64,000 nucleotides of DNA. Origin: Methanomassiliicoccus sp. Lineage in GTDB: Archaea; Thermoplasmatota; Thermoplasmata; Methanomassiliicoccales; Methanomassiliicoccaceae. Location: positions 452,126-516,125 of the forward strand of contig JAWQJJ010000002.1 in NCBI GenBank assembly GCA_033485155.1, written 5' to 3'. This document shows, one piece after another, positions 28,301 to 37,097 of the stretch. Numbering within the stretch: position 1 is the stretch's first letter; each line of letters opens with the position of its first letter. The notes beneath the pieces are model-generated. The model ran no database searches. It was given only the letters and a program-made list of their open reading frames with translations, and was not told the origin of the DNA. Both the position numbers and the translations under genes were made by a program.

Positions 28301-28591
28301 TTACTCTTCAATCTTCATTAATCCGGGCAGCTCGGAACAATACATAGTGACAAATTCGTTCCATAGTTCGACCGAACGGTCATTATATTTCTTTGCGAGC
28401 TCAAAATCACAGTCGAAATCTCCCGAATCGTCCAAGATAACTACATGATCGTGTCTCCAACTATTGACCAGGAGATTTGTAATAAATGCAGAGAAGGGAT
28501 AGCGAACCGGATCCTCACCATCAACCGGTATAAGTCCTGGCCGAACGTACTCTTTTCGTGTATGGTTATAAATCCCATATATTACTCCCAT
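28301..28591 (-). CDS. Hypothetical protein
   Basis: A 96-residue soluble protein of unknown function. The sequence has a mixed alpha/beta character (VIYGIYNHTRKEYV, HDVVILDD-like strand, then a helical tail with SVELWNEFVTMY). No motif or family is recognised. The plus-strand frames crossing it lack coding features, so this strand is preferred. Confidence 0.55.
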   Translation of the reverse strand: MGVIYGIYNHTRKEYVRPGLIPVDGEDPVRYPFSAFITNLLVNSWRHDHVVILDDSGDFDCDFELAKKYNDRSVELWNEFVTMYCSELPGLMKIEE

Positions 28592-29309
28592 GTTCCGATC
28601 ACTCCAATATTGCTCGTTGAAACGATATCAATGGAAATAGAAGATGTCTGAGATGGGTGATGCCCGCATTGTATTAGTGATAGCCTCATGTATTTAACCG
28701 TCCCTGAAACCCCTATCTCTCCTGGTTAGAATCAACTTTCCTAAATCACTTAACCGAACATTGAAACATTCGATATAATAAAAAATAAACATAAATGAAC
28801 AGTCGTCGTCTAAGGTATCATGGGTAATTTGTAAAAGGAAGTTTTTCATTCGCTTTTATTGTATACTTACCCCGCATCCAGGGCGATAGGTCTCGAACAC
28901 CACTCCATAATGGTTGTGGCGAACCATATTCTCTGGGCCGCGAGCCGGACAGAAGTCCTTCTTGATCACGTCGCATTGCCTTTTCATAGATTACTGGAGA
29001 AAACCTATTATCATCGTTTGCGGGGGGAGGGCGCTGATAATACCTAGCTAATGATTGCCTCTTGAAATATGGGATGGACTGAAGGGGATCTTAATCCACA
29101 GAACCTACTGTCCAACCTCTAGAAAATACCGCCCCAGACATAAATCAATTGTTCGAGACTATGGGGGATGAGTAACTTATTCTAAATCCCATTCTCATTG
29201 TAAAACGATTATTGAGGGAAACGCTAAATCTACAAAGAGGTACGAGCCTTGAGGCTAGATGAAGTAACTTTGGGTTTATATGAGGATGATGACCGGACGG
29301 TCCAGTCGA
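28592..29309. other. Gene-poor A/T-rich stretch
   Basis: About 720 bases with only one possible tiny gene, listed separately at 28856-28987. The rest is A/T-rich with no convincing start codons. Confidence 0.4.
28856..28987 (-). CDS. Possible 43-residue cysteine-containing small protein
   Basis: The frame begins MKRQCDVIKKDFCPARG and ends with GCGVSIQ before TAA. It has three cysteines and a balanced composition unlike the surrounding A/T-rich sequence. No ribosome binding site is visible. It may be a real microprotein or a relic of a larger gene. Confidence 0.28.
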   Translation of the reverse strand: MKRQCDVIKKDFCPARGPENMVRHNHYGVVFETYRPGCGVSIQ

Positions 29310-29642
29310 TCAGGTCTTTTTTATTTCGTATATCTTGATGACACCCTTTATGGCGGCCAGATTGGTGTTGAGCTGCATCACGTCCGAAGCGCCCATTGCA
29401 TATGAGGAGGGCATGCTCACCAATACGGTGCTGAACATGTGTTTCTTGAGGTTCAACTCTTCCAGGACGTCCTTGTTCACTTCGATTACCAATTGAGGTA
29501 TAGTCCATGCCACTGGGTCGACCAAGATCCCCTTTAGCGTCCCCATCAACCTTCCATCATTAGTATAGACCTCCTTCGTAACCGAGTGTTCCCAGAATAT
29601 CAGATCCATGGGTTTAGTAGTGGCCGTTGTGGTTTCTTGCAT
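29310..29642 (-). CDS. PRC-barrel domain protein
   Basis: A 110-residue protein with an archaeal PRC-barrel fold in the segment EVYTNDGRLMGTLKGILVD, PQLVIEVNK and the later strands. Stand-alone PRC-barrels in archaea are linked to RNA metabolism or to cell-division factors such as CdpB, but many are uncharacterised. The N-terminal tail is short and polar. No neighbour suggests a specific partner. Confidence 0.72.
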   Translation of the reverse strand: MQETTTATTKPMDLIFWEHSVTKEVYTNDGRLMGTLKGILVDPVAWTIPQLVIEVNKDVLEELNLKKHMFSTVLVSMPSSYAMGASDVMQLNTNLAAIKGVIKIYEIKKT

Positions 29643-29845
29643 CTTTCTACCCTGAGGTAATATTTGATGCCGGTCGACCTATAATGCTTTCGTTACCTGA
29701 CCCCAGGACGATATCAAGGCTAGTATCCTCTGATCAACCATCTAAGGGCCGGAGAAAAATTCAGTAACATGAAAAGAACCTGCAGATTAACGATTAATGA
29801 CGGCTAAACAACCAGCTTTGAACCAACCTAAATCGCCTCGAATAC

Positions 29846-30034
29846 CTAAACAACGATAAGTTCGGTATCCAAAGTGCGACCCCTATGCTGACCCATGAGA
29901 TGTCGCACCGAGCGTACCGAAGAGGATACAATACGGGCTATGCGCCTCGTCGCGCCCTCTGGTATTTTATAGAAATGTTGATACAAATCTCCCTTGAGAT
30001 AGATTTCATTTTTTGACCTCATTCCCCCCATCAC
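29846..30034 (-). CDS. Possible small basic protein
   Basis: A 62-residue frame with a purine-rich GGGGGGA just before Met5. The sequence (KIPEGATRRIARIVSSSV) is basic and helical, with protein-like composition, but no family is recognised. It would be divergent from the large RyR fusion gene. Support is weak. Confidence 0.28.
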   Translation of the reverse strand: MMGGMRSKNEIYLKGDLYQHFYKIPEGATRRIARIVSSSVRSVRHLMGQHRGRTLDTELIVV

Positions 30035-30200
30035 TGAGGGAATAGTGTCCTCATGTCGCTGCAGTTCCAGGCCTCGTCATTCCCGCACTGGATCCTTACT
30101 TCCATAAACAGTTACTTAAGGGGCGTGCCATAGTATATTATTAAACGGAATCGAAAAGGAGATGTAGGCATAACATCCTTTTCGGGGAGCCTCGAATTCG
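30035..30200. promoter_or_regulatory. Promoter region of the RyR fusion gene
   Basis: TATA-like sequences occur at 30131-30142 (ATAGTATATTATTA), about 65 bases before the ATG at 30201. No strong ribosome binding site is adjacent to the start. Confidence 0.35.
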
Positions 30201-32735
30201 ATGGAGAATTTTAAAATCGTAGTCGCCGGGGATGTGATAATCGATTGGTTACAGTGGGTGACGTACCCCAACGATAGAATTAAGGATGGAGATAATCAAA
30301 ACTGGGCTTTATTTCCGTGTACTCGAATGAAAGCTGAACAAGGAGGGGCCCTCCTTCTTGCCCGGATGGTAGGGGCAGCGACTTCGGTTGAGGTCATAAC
30401 CCATGAAATAACGGAAATAGAGAACATTTCCCCGGAAACGATCATCCATTCGATCTCCATTCTCGATTCCTTCCCGTGGAAGAAGGGTAAGAAGGCATTG
30501 GTCTTTAGAATTAGGCATCTGGGCGGCTATTACGGGCCACGAAAAGGCACACCGAAATCTTTGTTGATCGCTCATGATGATGCTGAGGCCGAATTAATCG
30601 TACTGGACGATGCTGGGTACGGATTCCGCGAAGAAAGAAACGCATGGCCGCAGGCTATCCTAAATAATGATAAAAAGTCCATAATAGTCCTAAAAATGAG
30701 CCGACCATTGGCATCTGGCGCATTGTGGGATCATCTGGTCAAGGAACGATCCAATGAATTGATAGTCGTCATCGATGCGAACGATCTCAGGGAGATGGGT
30801 GTCAACATCAGTAGGCGCCTGTCCTGGGAGCAGACGGCCGAAGACTTTTGCTGGCAGATCCTAAACAATCCAAGAATCCGGCCCCTTGCAGGAAGCAGGA
30901 ACCTCATAGTGAGATTTGGGCTGGATGGGGCTATCCACTACTCAAAAAACGGCGACAATATCAAAGCAGTGCTATATTACGATTCCCAGACAAGCGAAGA
31001 TGGGTATAGAGAACAGCATCCTGGAGAGATGAAGGGAAAGATGGCAGCCTTTGTGGCGGCACTCACATCGGAAATATTTGCTCAAGGAATCCGGGGAATC
31101 GATATCGGGATAAAGGAAGGTATTCTAAGGTCTAGGCAGCTCCACAGGCTGGGGTTCGGTGATGCGGATGAGGAGCCCGCCCGTCCATTATCAATGCTCT
31201 CAGATTCAATGAACGACGCGGAGACGATCTTTAGTATTCCCATCCCGATAATTGTAGAAAATGCGTTTAGTGGGGGAGGCAACTGGCGGATCCTCGAAGA
31301 GTGCACCCGTGGTAAGCTTGAGACCATTGCATATAACGCTGTGATAAGGCCCCCTGAAGACTCCATGAGGGAAGTACCACAGGCCAGGTTTGGGGCCTTG
31401 TACACTCTCGATAGAAGCGAGATCGAAAGTTATCAGAGTATCAATAACTTGATGACTGAGTATCTTAAGATAAAGGATGTCAAAGCACCTTTGTCTATAG
31501 CGGTATTCGGACCGCCGGGCTCAGGGAAGTCCTTTGGAGTGGCTCAACTAGCAAAAAGTATCGACCCTGACTTGGTTGTTATCCGGGAGTTCAATGTCGC
31601 CCAATTCACCTCTATCGATGACCTAACGGATGCATTCCATAAGGTCAGGGATTTGGTCCTTGAGGGAAAGGTACCTCTAGTGTTCTTTGACGAGTTTGAT
31701 GTCTTCTATAATGGTGAACTGGGATGGCTAAAGTATTTCCTTGCCCCCATGCAGGACGGTGCTTTCAAAGAAGGCGAGACAACACACCCTATTGGAAAAT
31801 CGATATTTGTCTTCGCTGGTGGCACGAGCGACAGCTTTCAGCAGTTCTTTAAGGAGCATACTGGAGGTGAACAAAGTGTAAATATGCCCATGATGAAAAG
31901 ATTCAGGGATGCCAAGGGAACAGATTTCGTCAGCCGACTTCGCGGTTACGTCAATGTCATGGGCCCCAACCGCACTGGTGATGATGATGAGTTCTTCATC
32001 ATCAGGCGAGCCCTACTTCTACGTTCTCTGCTCATAAGAAAAGCACCGCAGATATTCGATGGTCAGGGGAATGCGCGGGTCGATCCCGCGATACTTCGTG
32101 GATTTCTCAAAGTGCCATCATATAAGCATGGGTCGAGATCGATGGAGGCGATCATTGAGATGAGCACGCTTTCCGGGAAGATGAGGTTCGAGCAAGCTTC
32201 CCTGCCTCCGGCCAAGCAACTTGAACTCCATGTCGACTCAGAGATGTTCTCTAAGCTAGTTCTTCGCGACGTTCTCCTCGGCGACGCCATGGAACGTCTG
32301 GCGAGGGGAATCTATGAGCAAAATCATCTTGATAGGGAGGATAAAAAGTATCCCGACGACGCACCTCTTCAGTCTTGGGAAAACTTGGATGAGTACAGTA
32401 AAGAATTGATACGGAAGCAAGCGCAACAGATCCCTGAGCAATTACGAAGAATCGGTCTGGATTTCATGCCTTTCTTCGAGAAACCGAGCACGTCGTTCGT
32501 CCTATCCGCTGAGGAGGTGGAAATCCTAGCCGAAATGAAGCATAAGCAACAGGTCAAAGAACGTTCGCAAGAAGGATGGGCCCCTCGCGTATTGGGGGAT
32601 CCAGAAAGGAAGGTCACTTTTCTCATCCCGTGGTCTCAGCTCCCTGAAGAGGTGAAGGAACGGGATAGGGAAGCAGTTAGAAGAATACCAGAGCTGTTAA
32701 AAATGTCAGGATTTGAAGTCTATAAGTTGCAGTAA
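30201..32735 (+). CDS. PfkB-like/AAA+ ATPase/RyR-domain fusion protein
   Basis: An 844-residue three-part protein. Residues 1 to about 330 follow the PfkB/ribokinase fold (VVAGDVIIDWLQ, a QGGALLLARMVGA element, a nucleotide-side VRFGLDGAIHY). The catalytic GAGD motif is replaced by HPGEMKGKMAAF, so kinase activity is unlikely and ligand sensing more so. An AAA+-type ATPase follows, with Walker A GPPGSGKS at 437-444 and Walker B FFDEFDVF at 495-502. The C-terminus carries two RyR-like repeats (about 693-755 and 798-843), each with the pattern W/L-x-x-L-x-x-E-x-K. RyR domains in prokaryotes are proposed nucleotide-sensing modules in conflict systems. The domains are seen; a defence role is inference. 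Confidence 0.8.
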   Translation: MENFKIVVAGDVIIDWLQWVTYPNDRIKDGDNQNWALFPCTRMKAEQGGALLLARMVGAATSVEVITHEITEIENISPETIIHSISILDSFPWKKGKKALVFRIRHLGGYYGPRKGTPKSLLIAHDDAEAELIVLDDAGYGFREERNAWPQAILNNDKKSIIVLKMSRPLASGALWDHLVKERSNELIVVIDANDLREMGVNISRRLSWEQTAEDFCWQILNNPRIRPLAGSRNLIVRFGLDGAIHYSKNGDNIKAVLYYDSQTSEDGYREQHPGEMKGKMAAFVAALTSEIFAQGIRGIDIGIKEGILRSRQLHRLGFGDADEEPARPLSMLSDSMNDAETIFSIPIPIIVENAFSGGGNWRILEECTRGKLETIAYNAVIRPPEDSMREVPQARFGALYTLDRSEIESYQSINNLMTEYLKIKDVKAPLSIAVFGPPGSGKSFGVAQLAKSIDPDLVVIREFNVAQFTSIDDLTDAFHKVRDLVLEGKVPLVFFDEFDVFYNGELGWLKYFLAPMQDGAFKEGETTHPIGKSIFVFAGGTSDSFQQFFKEHTGGEQSVNMPMMKRFRDAKGTDFVSRLRGYVNVMGPNRTGDDDEFFIIRRALLLRSLLIRKAPQIFDGQGNARVDPAILRGFLKVPSYKHGSRSMEAIIEMSTLSGKMRFEQASLPPAKQLELHVDSEMFSKLVLRDVLLGDAMERLARGIYEQNHLDREDKKYPDDAPLQSWENLDEYSKELIRKQAQQIPEQLRRIGLDFMPFFEKPSTSFVLSAEEVEILAEMKHKQQVKERSQEGWAPRVLGDPERKVTFLIPWSQLPEEVKERDREAVRRIPELLKMSGFEVYKLQ

Positions 32736-33117
32736 CTGTTGAATGGATAAAATAATATCATTACTGCCACTCTCATCGAGCATCTTAATACTCTTGTCGG
32801 TAAGCTAAAGGGAATGCTTGAGTCCATGAAGCGGGCAATATGGGTGTATTCGAGCGATATTATGCCATAATAAAAACAATATTTAGATAATAATTGAAGA
32901 AGGTCTTCCGCATCAGTCTCCATACTGGATCGAATACCTTTATGATCGCAATATGGCCAAGAGACGGCCCACTATCCATTTGATAGGAAATATCTGCATC
33001 CGATAGATATTTTAATAAGTTTGAAGCGTGAGGACAAAACATCATCGTTTTAGATGCCAATTAGATAGAGGTATCGTTCACGTCCACCATTCTCCTTTAA
33101 ATAGGGACATTGCCGCA
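32736..33117. other. Intergenic, nothing recognised
   Basis: About 380 A/T-rich bases between the RyR fusion and the tandem small genes. No coding sequence is supported. Confidence 0.4.
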
Positions 33118-33378
33118 ATGAACATCGACCGGGAAAGTAATGTGGCTCAGATTCTGGTGAGCATACTGTCCTTCGGTCCGAGGGACTATGACACACCGGA
33201 GGAAGCGAACGAAGGCATTGATCTCTTGTCTAGGTACGCGGAGCTGTCGGATGATGGGGGCAAGTCCTTTGCTAATACACCAGCCAAACTGAATTTGTTT
33301 ACCGATGATGGATGGATAGCTACGATCCGCAAACAGAAGCCCAGAGAGCTGATAGGAATCGTCAAACGGAAATATTGA
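33118..33378 (+). CDS. Small island protein, copy 1 of a tandem family
   Basis: An 86-residue soluble protein. It shares with the next gene the pattern RDYDTPEEANEGIDLL, then FANTPAKLNLFTDDG and a C-terminal RELIGIVKRK. I use the ATG at 33118 because similarity to copy 2 begins shortly after it. No family or function is recognised. Confidence 0.6.
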   Translation: MNIDRESNVAQILVSILSFGPRDYDTPEEANEGIDLLSRYAELSDDGGKSFANTPAKLNLFTDDGWIATIRKQKPRELIGIVKRKY

Positions 33379-33497
33379 TCAGTTCGATGCCTGGCGGTGG
33401 AAGTGCCTCATAATCCGTCCCTCATGGCAATGGCTTGATACTCATGAATACTGAGAAATACAGTTGCACTCAACTTACTAACGTTAAGGTGGTTTAT

Positions 33498-33734
33498 ATG
33501 ACCAAGATTCGGGTGAGCATGATGAACATCGGTTCAAGGGAGTATGATACTCCAGAGGATGCGAGTGATGGTATAAATTCCCTACTCAAAGGCACGGAAC
33601 TGGTGGACGCTGCTGGTAAGGGCTATGCCAATACGCCAATGAATTTGAAGGTTCTTACTGATGGTGGGAAGGCAGTTACTCTTCGCTCCCCGAAGTCTAA
33701 AGAATTGTTGGGAACCGTTACACAGAAAGAGTGA
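33498..33734 (+). CDS. Small island protein, copy 2 of a tandem family
   Basis: A 78-residue paralogue of the preceding gene: REYDTPEDASDGINSLL, YANTPMNLKVLTDGG and KELLGTVTQK align throughout. The ATG at 33498 is preceded by AAGGTGG, a good ribosome binding site. The conserved parts suggest a small beta-rich fold. Function is unknown. Confidence 0.65.
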   Translation: MTKIRVSMMNIGSREYDTPEDASDGINSLLKGTELVDAAGKGYANTPMNLKVLTDGGKAVTLRSPKSKELLGTVTQKE

Positions 33735-33865
33735 TCGATTGAACGCTAGGTCGATGAATGGCCCCATAAATGATCCATACCCGACGATGGTCACCTCAGC
33801 AACATTTACAAACGTGGTCGTATTCGGCCATGCTTCATGGAAAAGACAAGTTTTGCTCCATTCCG

Positions 33866-33980
33866 CCTCACCACATTATCCCTCGGTTTGAGGGATTACG
33901 ACTCGCCCGAGTAAGCTGATGATAGCATTGATTATATGCTCCCCGACGTTGAACTGGCTGATGGAAAGGATAACGCCTGA
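33866..33980 (+). pseudogene. Decayed copy 3 of the tandem small-protein family
   Basis: The plus strand reads LRDYDSPE, a TAA stop, then ADDSIDYMLPDVELADGK before TGA. This aligns with the first half of copies 1 and 2, including the spacing after YDTPE. The rest is lost and no start remains. Confidence 0.65.
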
Positions 33981-34878
33981 GATAACTTGGCTTCTGGCCT
34001 GAGCATCCCTGCCAGATAGGGGAATGAAGCCTCCATCCGCGAAAAATAATCCGTAGTAATTGTAGGAGTTATCTGTGAGAAGGACTGCCCGTTCAATCAT
34101 TGCAGGGACCTGAGAAAAACTCCGGTTCGCTAAGCCTTCTATTATCATTATGTCAATAACAATTCCGCAGCATTCTTCAGAATGCTTATCATTCATGGCC
34201 GCAAGCTGTATCACATTGTCAGTTCAGCAATAATATGGCGTACTTTACCCTATACCAATCATTAGCTTCGCCTAATAGATTTCCTTCCATTCAATCATCG
34301 GGTTGGCTGCCCCATCCTTTTTTAGAGATAGCGATAAATCTCTACCTCGCGGGCTTCTTGCCGTCATTTCCTTATTGAGATGCCTATTAAGACTCCTAGA
34401 TACTCCAGGGGAAGTTTGTGTCTCCTAGAGATCTGACCCGGGCTATTCCGATGTACAGCAGGAGCCCGATCAGCGTCACTAGCGCCCCCTCCCGCACCAT
34501 GCGCTTTCCCAACCAATTTCGCCCCGGCGGACAATTTTTTTGATCGATCGACAATCGCCCTCCAATTTCAAGAACTCTCTCGTTGCAGGTTTTATCAGGG
34601 GACATAGACGCGCCCCCTCAACTCAGTGGTTCAGCGAGGACCATTCACAGATGTGTTCTGGAACGTCGCCATTCCAAAAAATAGGACTATGGGCCTGGCC
34701 ATGCAATACTACTAATGCGAATAGTAGCCAAATTGTGGTGACCGATCTATGACATGAAGAATTCCTTGGCAATTGGGGATCAAGGAATCACCCTCATCCA
34801 CCTTGCATCAGAATATTAAGGAGTGGGTCCCCTACATATGCCCTGGATCGGTACCCATTTCCTATCACGAGAAGACTG
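33981..34878. other. Gene-poor stretch of about 900 bases
   Basis: Frames on both strands lack ribosome binding sites and recognisable motifs. A minus-strand frame with one hydrophobic segment (34396-34605) is possible but unsupported. Confidence 0.4.
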
Positions 34879-35142
34879 TTAACCCACTATATTTCGGATG
34901 AAAAAGCAGCTAAGAGGTTTTACTTCCCTGCTCATTAGTGATATCTCTCCAGCGGCCGCTTGGCTGCTTTCTTCATATTCTCCTCCTGCCCAACCTTGAC
35001 CAACTCTCCCCCGAAGCCGCATAATAAAGTCCGATTTCGTAAGCTCTAAGATGAAATAGAACTGATTCAGCCGTTCAGCTTGCTTTGGACTTGCTTTGAT
35101 GTTAAAGACGATAGCCCTTTCTTCCCTTATTTCAGCTATCAT
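34879..35142 (-). CDS. Possible small protein, perhaps frameshifted
   Basis: An 87-residue frame whose ATG overlaps the stop of the tiny membrane gene upstream (ATGA). The N-terminal half (MIAEIREERAIVFNIKAS) is protein-like. After about residue 38 the composition in the +1 frame (GELVKVGQEENMKKAAKRP) looks more natural than in the annotated frame, which hints at a frameshift or sequencing error. No family is recognised. Confidence 0.35.
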   Translation of the reverse strand: MIAEIREERAIVFNIKASPKQAERLNQFYFILELTKSDFIMRLRGRVGQGWAGGEYEESSQAAAGEISLMSREVKPLSCFFIRNIVG

Positions 35143-35255
35143 GTCAACCGCCTCCTTAGTCTCAGCCTCTCGGCGATGATAACCGTGAGCGATATGGCGA
35201 TCATCAAAGTAACGGTAAACAATAAGGAGAACCAAACGTACTCCCAAATGTTCAC
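35139..35255 (-). CDS. Tiny single-pass membrane protein
   Basis: A 38-residue frame starting at GTG. Residues 5-28 form one hydrophobic helix (WFSLLFTVTLMIAISLTVII), followed by a very basic end (ERLRLRRRLT), so the tail should face the cytoplasm. It overlaps the next gene by ATGA and follows the gene at 35341, which suggests co-transcription. Too short for family assignment. Confidence 0.45.
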   Translation of the reverse strand: MNIWEYVWFSLLFTVTLMIAISLTVIIAERLRLRRRLT

Positions 35256-35340
35256 GGCTTTTGAATCCTCTTGCCCACTCTCGTTCCTGATGTTTTTCTT
35301 TATAAACTAACCAAACCCTACCTTTGCCCACCTAAGATAT

Positions 35341-35649
35341 CTACGTCGGCTTTGTTGATGCTTGTTGATTCTTAAGCGCTTCCCTCTCTTGGCAATACTC
35401 ACGAAACGAGCTATCGAGCCGAGTCTCAGGTACATGGTCCAAGATTGCGTACACCAAATCCCTGAACCTGCGGTCAGGTTTGTTCATATGTACTTTCATC
35501 ACGTAACCATTGAAGCTCCTAATCGATACTTGTGCATAGCCATTGTTAATTGCGAAGCTCACTTTACTGACGTAGTCCCAATTGATGCGGACCAATCGAT
35601 GGGGGCCCCTGGATGCACAGATAGTCATTGCGCCACGGTCGGTCCACAC
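35341..35649 (-). CDS. Hypothetical protein with a possible PH-like fold
   Basis: A 102-residue soluble protein. The run HRLVRINWDYVSKVSF, then AQVSIRSFNG and VMKVHMNK reads as successive beta strands, followed by the helix RRFRDLVYAILDHV. This beta-rich block plus C-terminal helix resembles bacterial PH-like domains, but that is a pattern guess. Met8 is an alternative start. It appears to head a small operon with the tiny membrane gene at 35139. Confidence 0.5.
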   Translation of the reverse strand: MWTDRGAMTICASRGPHRLVRINWDYVSKVSFAINNGYAQVSIRSFNGYVMKVHMNKPDRRFRDLVYAILDHVPETRLDSSFREYCQEREALKNQQASTKPT

Positions 35650-35764
35650 TCCAAGGCAGGCCCCAGTGGTTCAAAACAACTTTACTCTCCTAGCAGAGCA
35701 ATAAAGACATCCACTATTATGATAAATATAAGTGTACCGAGGAGAAATGTTATCTGGAGATAGA

Positions 35765-36052
35765 ATGACGGACAACAGCGAACAAAGGGACTACTGCATG
35801 AGCGTGATGACATACACCCAAGACTGGGACACTTGGAAGGCGACGCTCAAGGAGGCGATATTGGCCGGTAAGAGCCTCGGTCTGTCGGACGGAGAGATAA
35901 AGGACATCGCCACCCGCTTCGCCGATTTCCTCGCCGATAGAGTGTGCGCGGAAACGACGGAGGAGGCGTTGGTCAAGGATATGTGGGACGTCGCCGATGT
36001 GGACGAGCGCAAGGCTATAGTCAGCATATTCTTCAAGATGCTGTCAGAGTAG
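35765..36052 (+). CDS. DUF3243-like protein
   Basis: A 95-residue helical protein. The pattern DTWKATLKEAILAGKSLGLSD, then IATRFADFLADRV, EEALVKDMWDVADVDE and a final short helix follows the DUF3243 family known from Bacillus YmfJ. The start at 35765 is preceded by GGAGATAG. Function is unknown. It is followed by another small helical gene on the same strand. Confidence 0.65.
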   Translation: MTDNSEQRDYCMSVMTYTQDWDTWKATLKEAILAGKSLGLSDGEIKDIATRFADFLADRVCAETTEEALVKDMWDVADVDERKAIVSIFFKMLSE

Positions 36053-36218
36053 GTGGGAGCGGGGATCTGCTCCTTCACCAAGTTGGATGGAGGCGCAATG
36101 CGAGGCTCGCACACCCATGGGAAATCGATCCCATGCAAAATCTAGTATGGGATTAGGGAGCGGGCTATCGGTCCTGGATGGTGGGGGTTCGGGAAGTGCG
36201 ACCAGTGGAGGTTGATAG

Positions 36219-36515
36219 ATGGGCATGATGGAGTGGTTCGGTAAACAGATGATCAAGAGAATGAGTCCCCAGGAGCGATTTGATCTCACCGAGATGGCCG
36301 TCATGGAGATTATCGCTTCCATGACCTCGGATGAGAAAAAGGACCTCATGGTCCGTCTTATACCTAGGGTGTCAAAGACCATGCTGGACGGCATGACGCC
36401 AGAGGACCGCAGGAAGGTGGTCGAAGGGGTGGCGCCCGCTCTCCTCGCCCAGATGTCATCCTCGGGAGCGCTCACGGGCATCGTGGAATTGATGCGCAAC
36501 AAGAAGAAAGATTGA
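36219..36515 (+). CDS. Small helical hypothetical protein
   Basis: A 98-residue, almost wholly helical protein (FGKQMIKRMSPQERFDL, TSDEKKDLMVRLIPRV, TPEDRRKVVEGVAPAL). The repeated S/T-x-x-E/D-x-x pattern marks helix starts, giving a three- to four-helix bundle. A GGAGGTT ribosome binding site precedes the ATG. No named family. It may be co-expressed with the DUF3243-like gene. Confidence 0.6.
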   Translation: MGMMEWFGKQMIKRMSPQERFDLTEMAVMEIIASMTSDEKKDLMVRLIPRVSKTMLDGMTPEDRRKVVEGVAPALLAQMSSSGALTGIVELMRNKKKD

Positions 36516-36584
36516 GCAATCTGACCTTCAACCAACAAATCTAATTATCTTTAAGCGCCGTCTTATTGCCTTGGAGGAATGGTC

Positions 36585-36938
36585 ATGCCTCATGTCGTTC
36601 TTACTGGTGTTGTTGCACTTGAGGACATCTTCCAAGAACTGAAACCGTTGCTCATCAAGAATGACAAAGACATCCTGAGGACCATGGACGTTTACCTTGG
36701 TCGAGGCAACAACTCCATTCTCATCGAATCGCTGGCCATCGAGGGCGGTCGGAAGGCCACCTTTCTAACCTTAATAACGTCCAGGGATGATGGCATAGTA
36801 GTCAGGCTATACCCAAAATTCGAGGTAGAGAAGACTGAGGGAGTCAAGAGGATCCTTGCGGAACAGGCTAAGCAGCTGCTCTGGACCTTTCCTGGACTCA
36901 AGGTGGGAGAGACCAACCTGGCCCAATACCTTGGATAG
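36585..36938 (+). CDS. Hypothetical protein
   Basis: A 117-residue protein of mixed alpha/beta type (VVALEDIFQELKPLLI, ILIESLAIEGG, FLTLITSRDDGIVVRLYP). I choose Met at 36585 because GGAGGA ends just before 36579, leaving correct spacing for the second ATG. The family is not recognised. The strong ribosome binding site and natural codon use argue that it is real. Confidence 0.6.
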   Translation: MPHVVLTGVVALEDIFQELKPLLIKNDKDILRTMDVYLGRGNNSILIESLAIEGGRKATFLTLITSRDDGIVVRLYPKFEVEKTEGVKRILAEQAKQLLWTFPGLKVGETNLAQYLG

Positions 36939-37097
36939 GTCGTGGGTTTACTGCGTTCGCAGGCGTGCTCTGTGGACACTGAATCAGGCATGTTATATGT
37001 CCGGTTCGTCCCATTGGGCCGAATTAACTCAGGTGATAGATGAAGAAAGAAAGATTATGCGGATGGTTCCATCCGCATGGTTCGGTTTCTGCCTCAC

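Noticed and set aside
33876..34214. Minus-strand frame of 112 codons
   Set aside because: It overlaps the decayed third copy of the tandem family on the plus strand and shows no recognisable domain.
34396..34605. Minus-strand frame with one hydrophobic segment
   Set aside because: The segment may be chance in an A/T-rich gap; no start signal or neighbour supports it.
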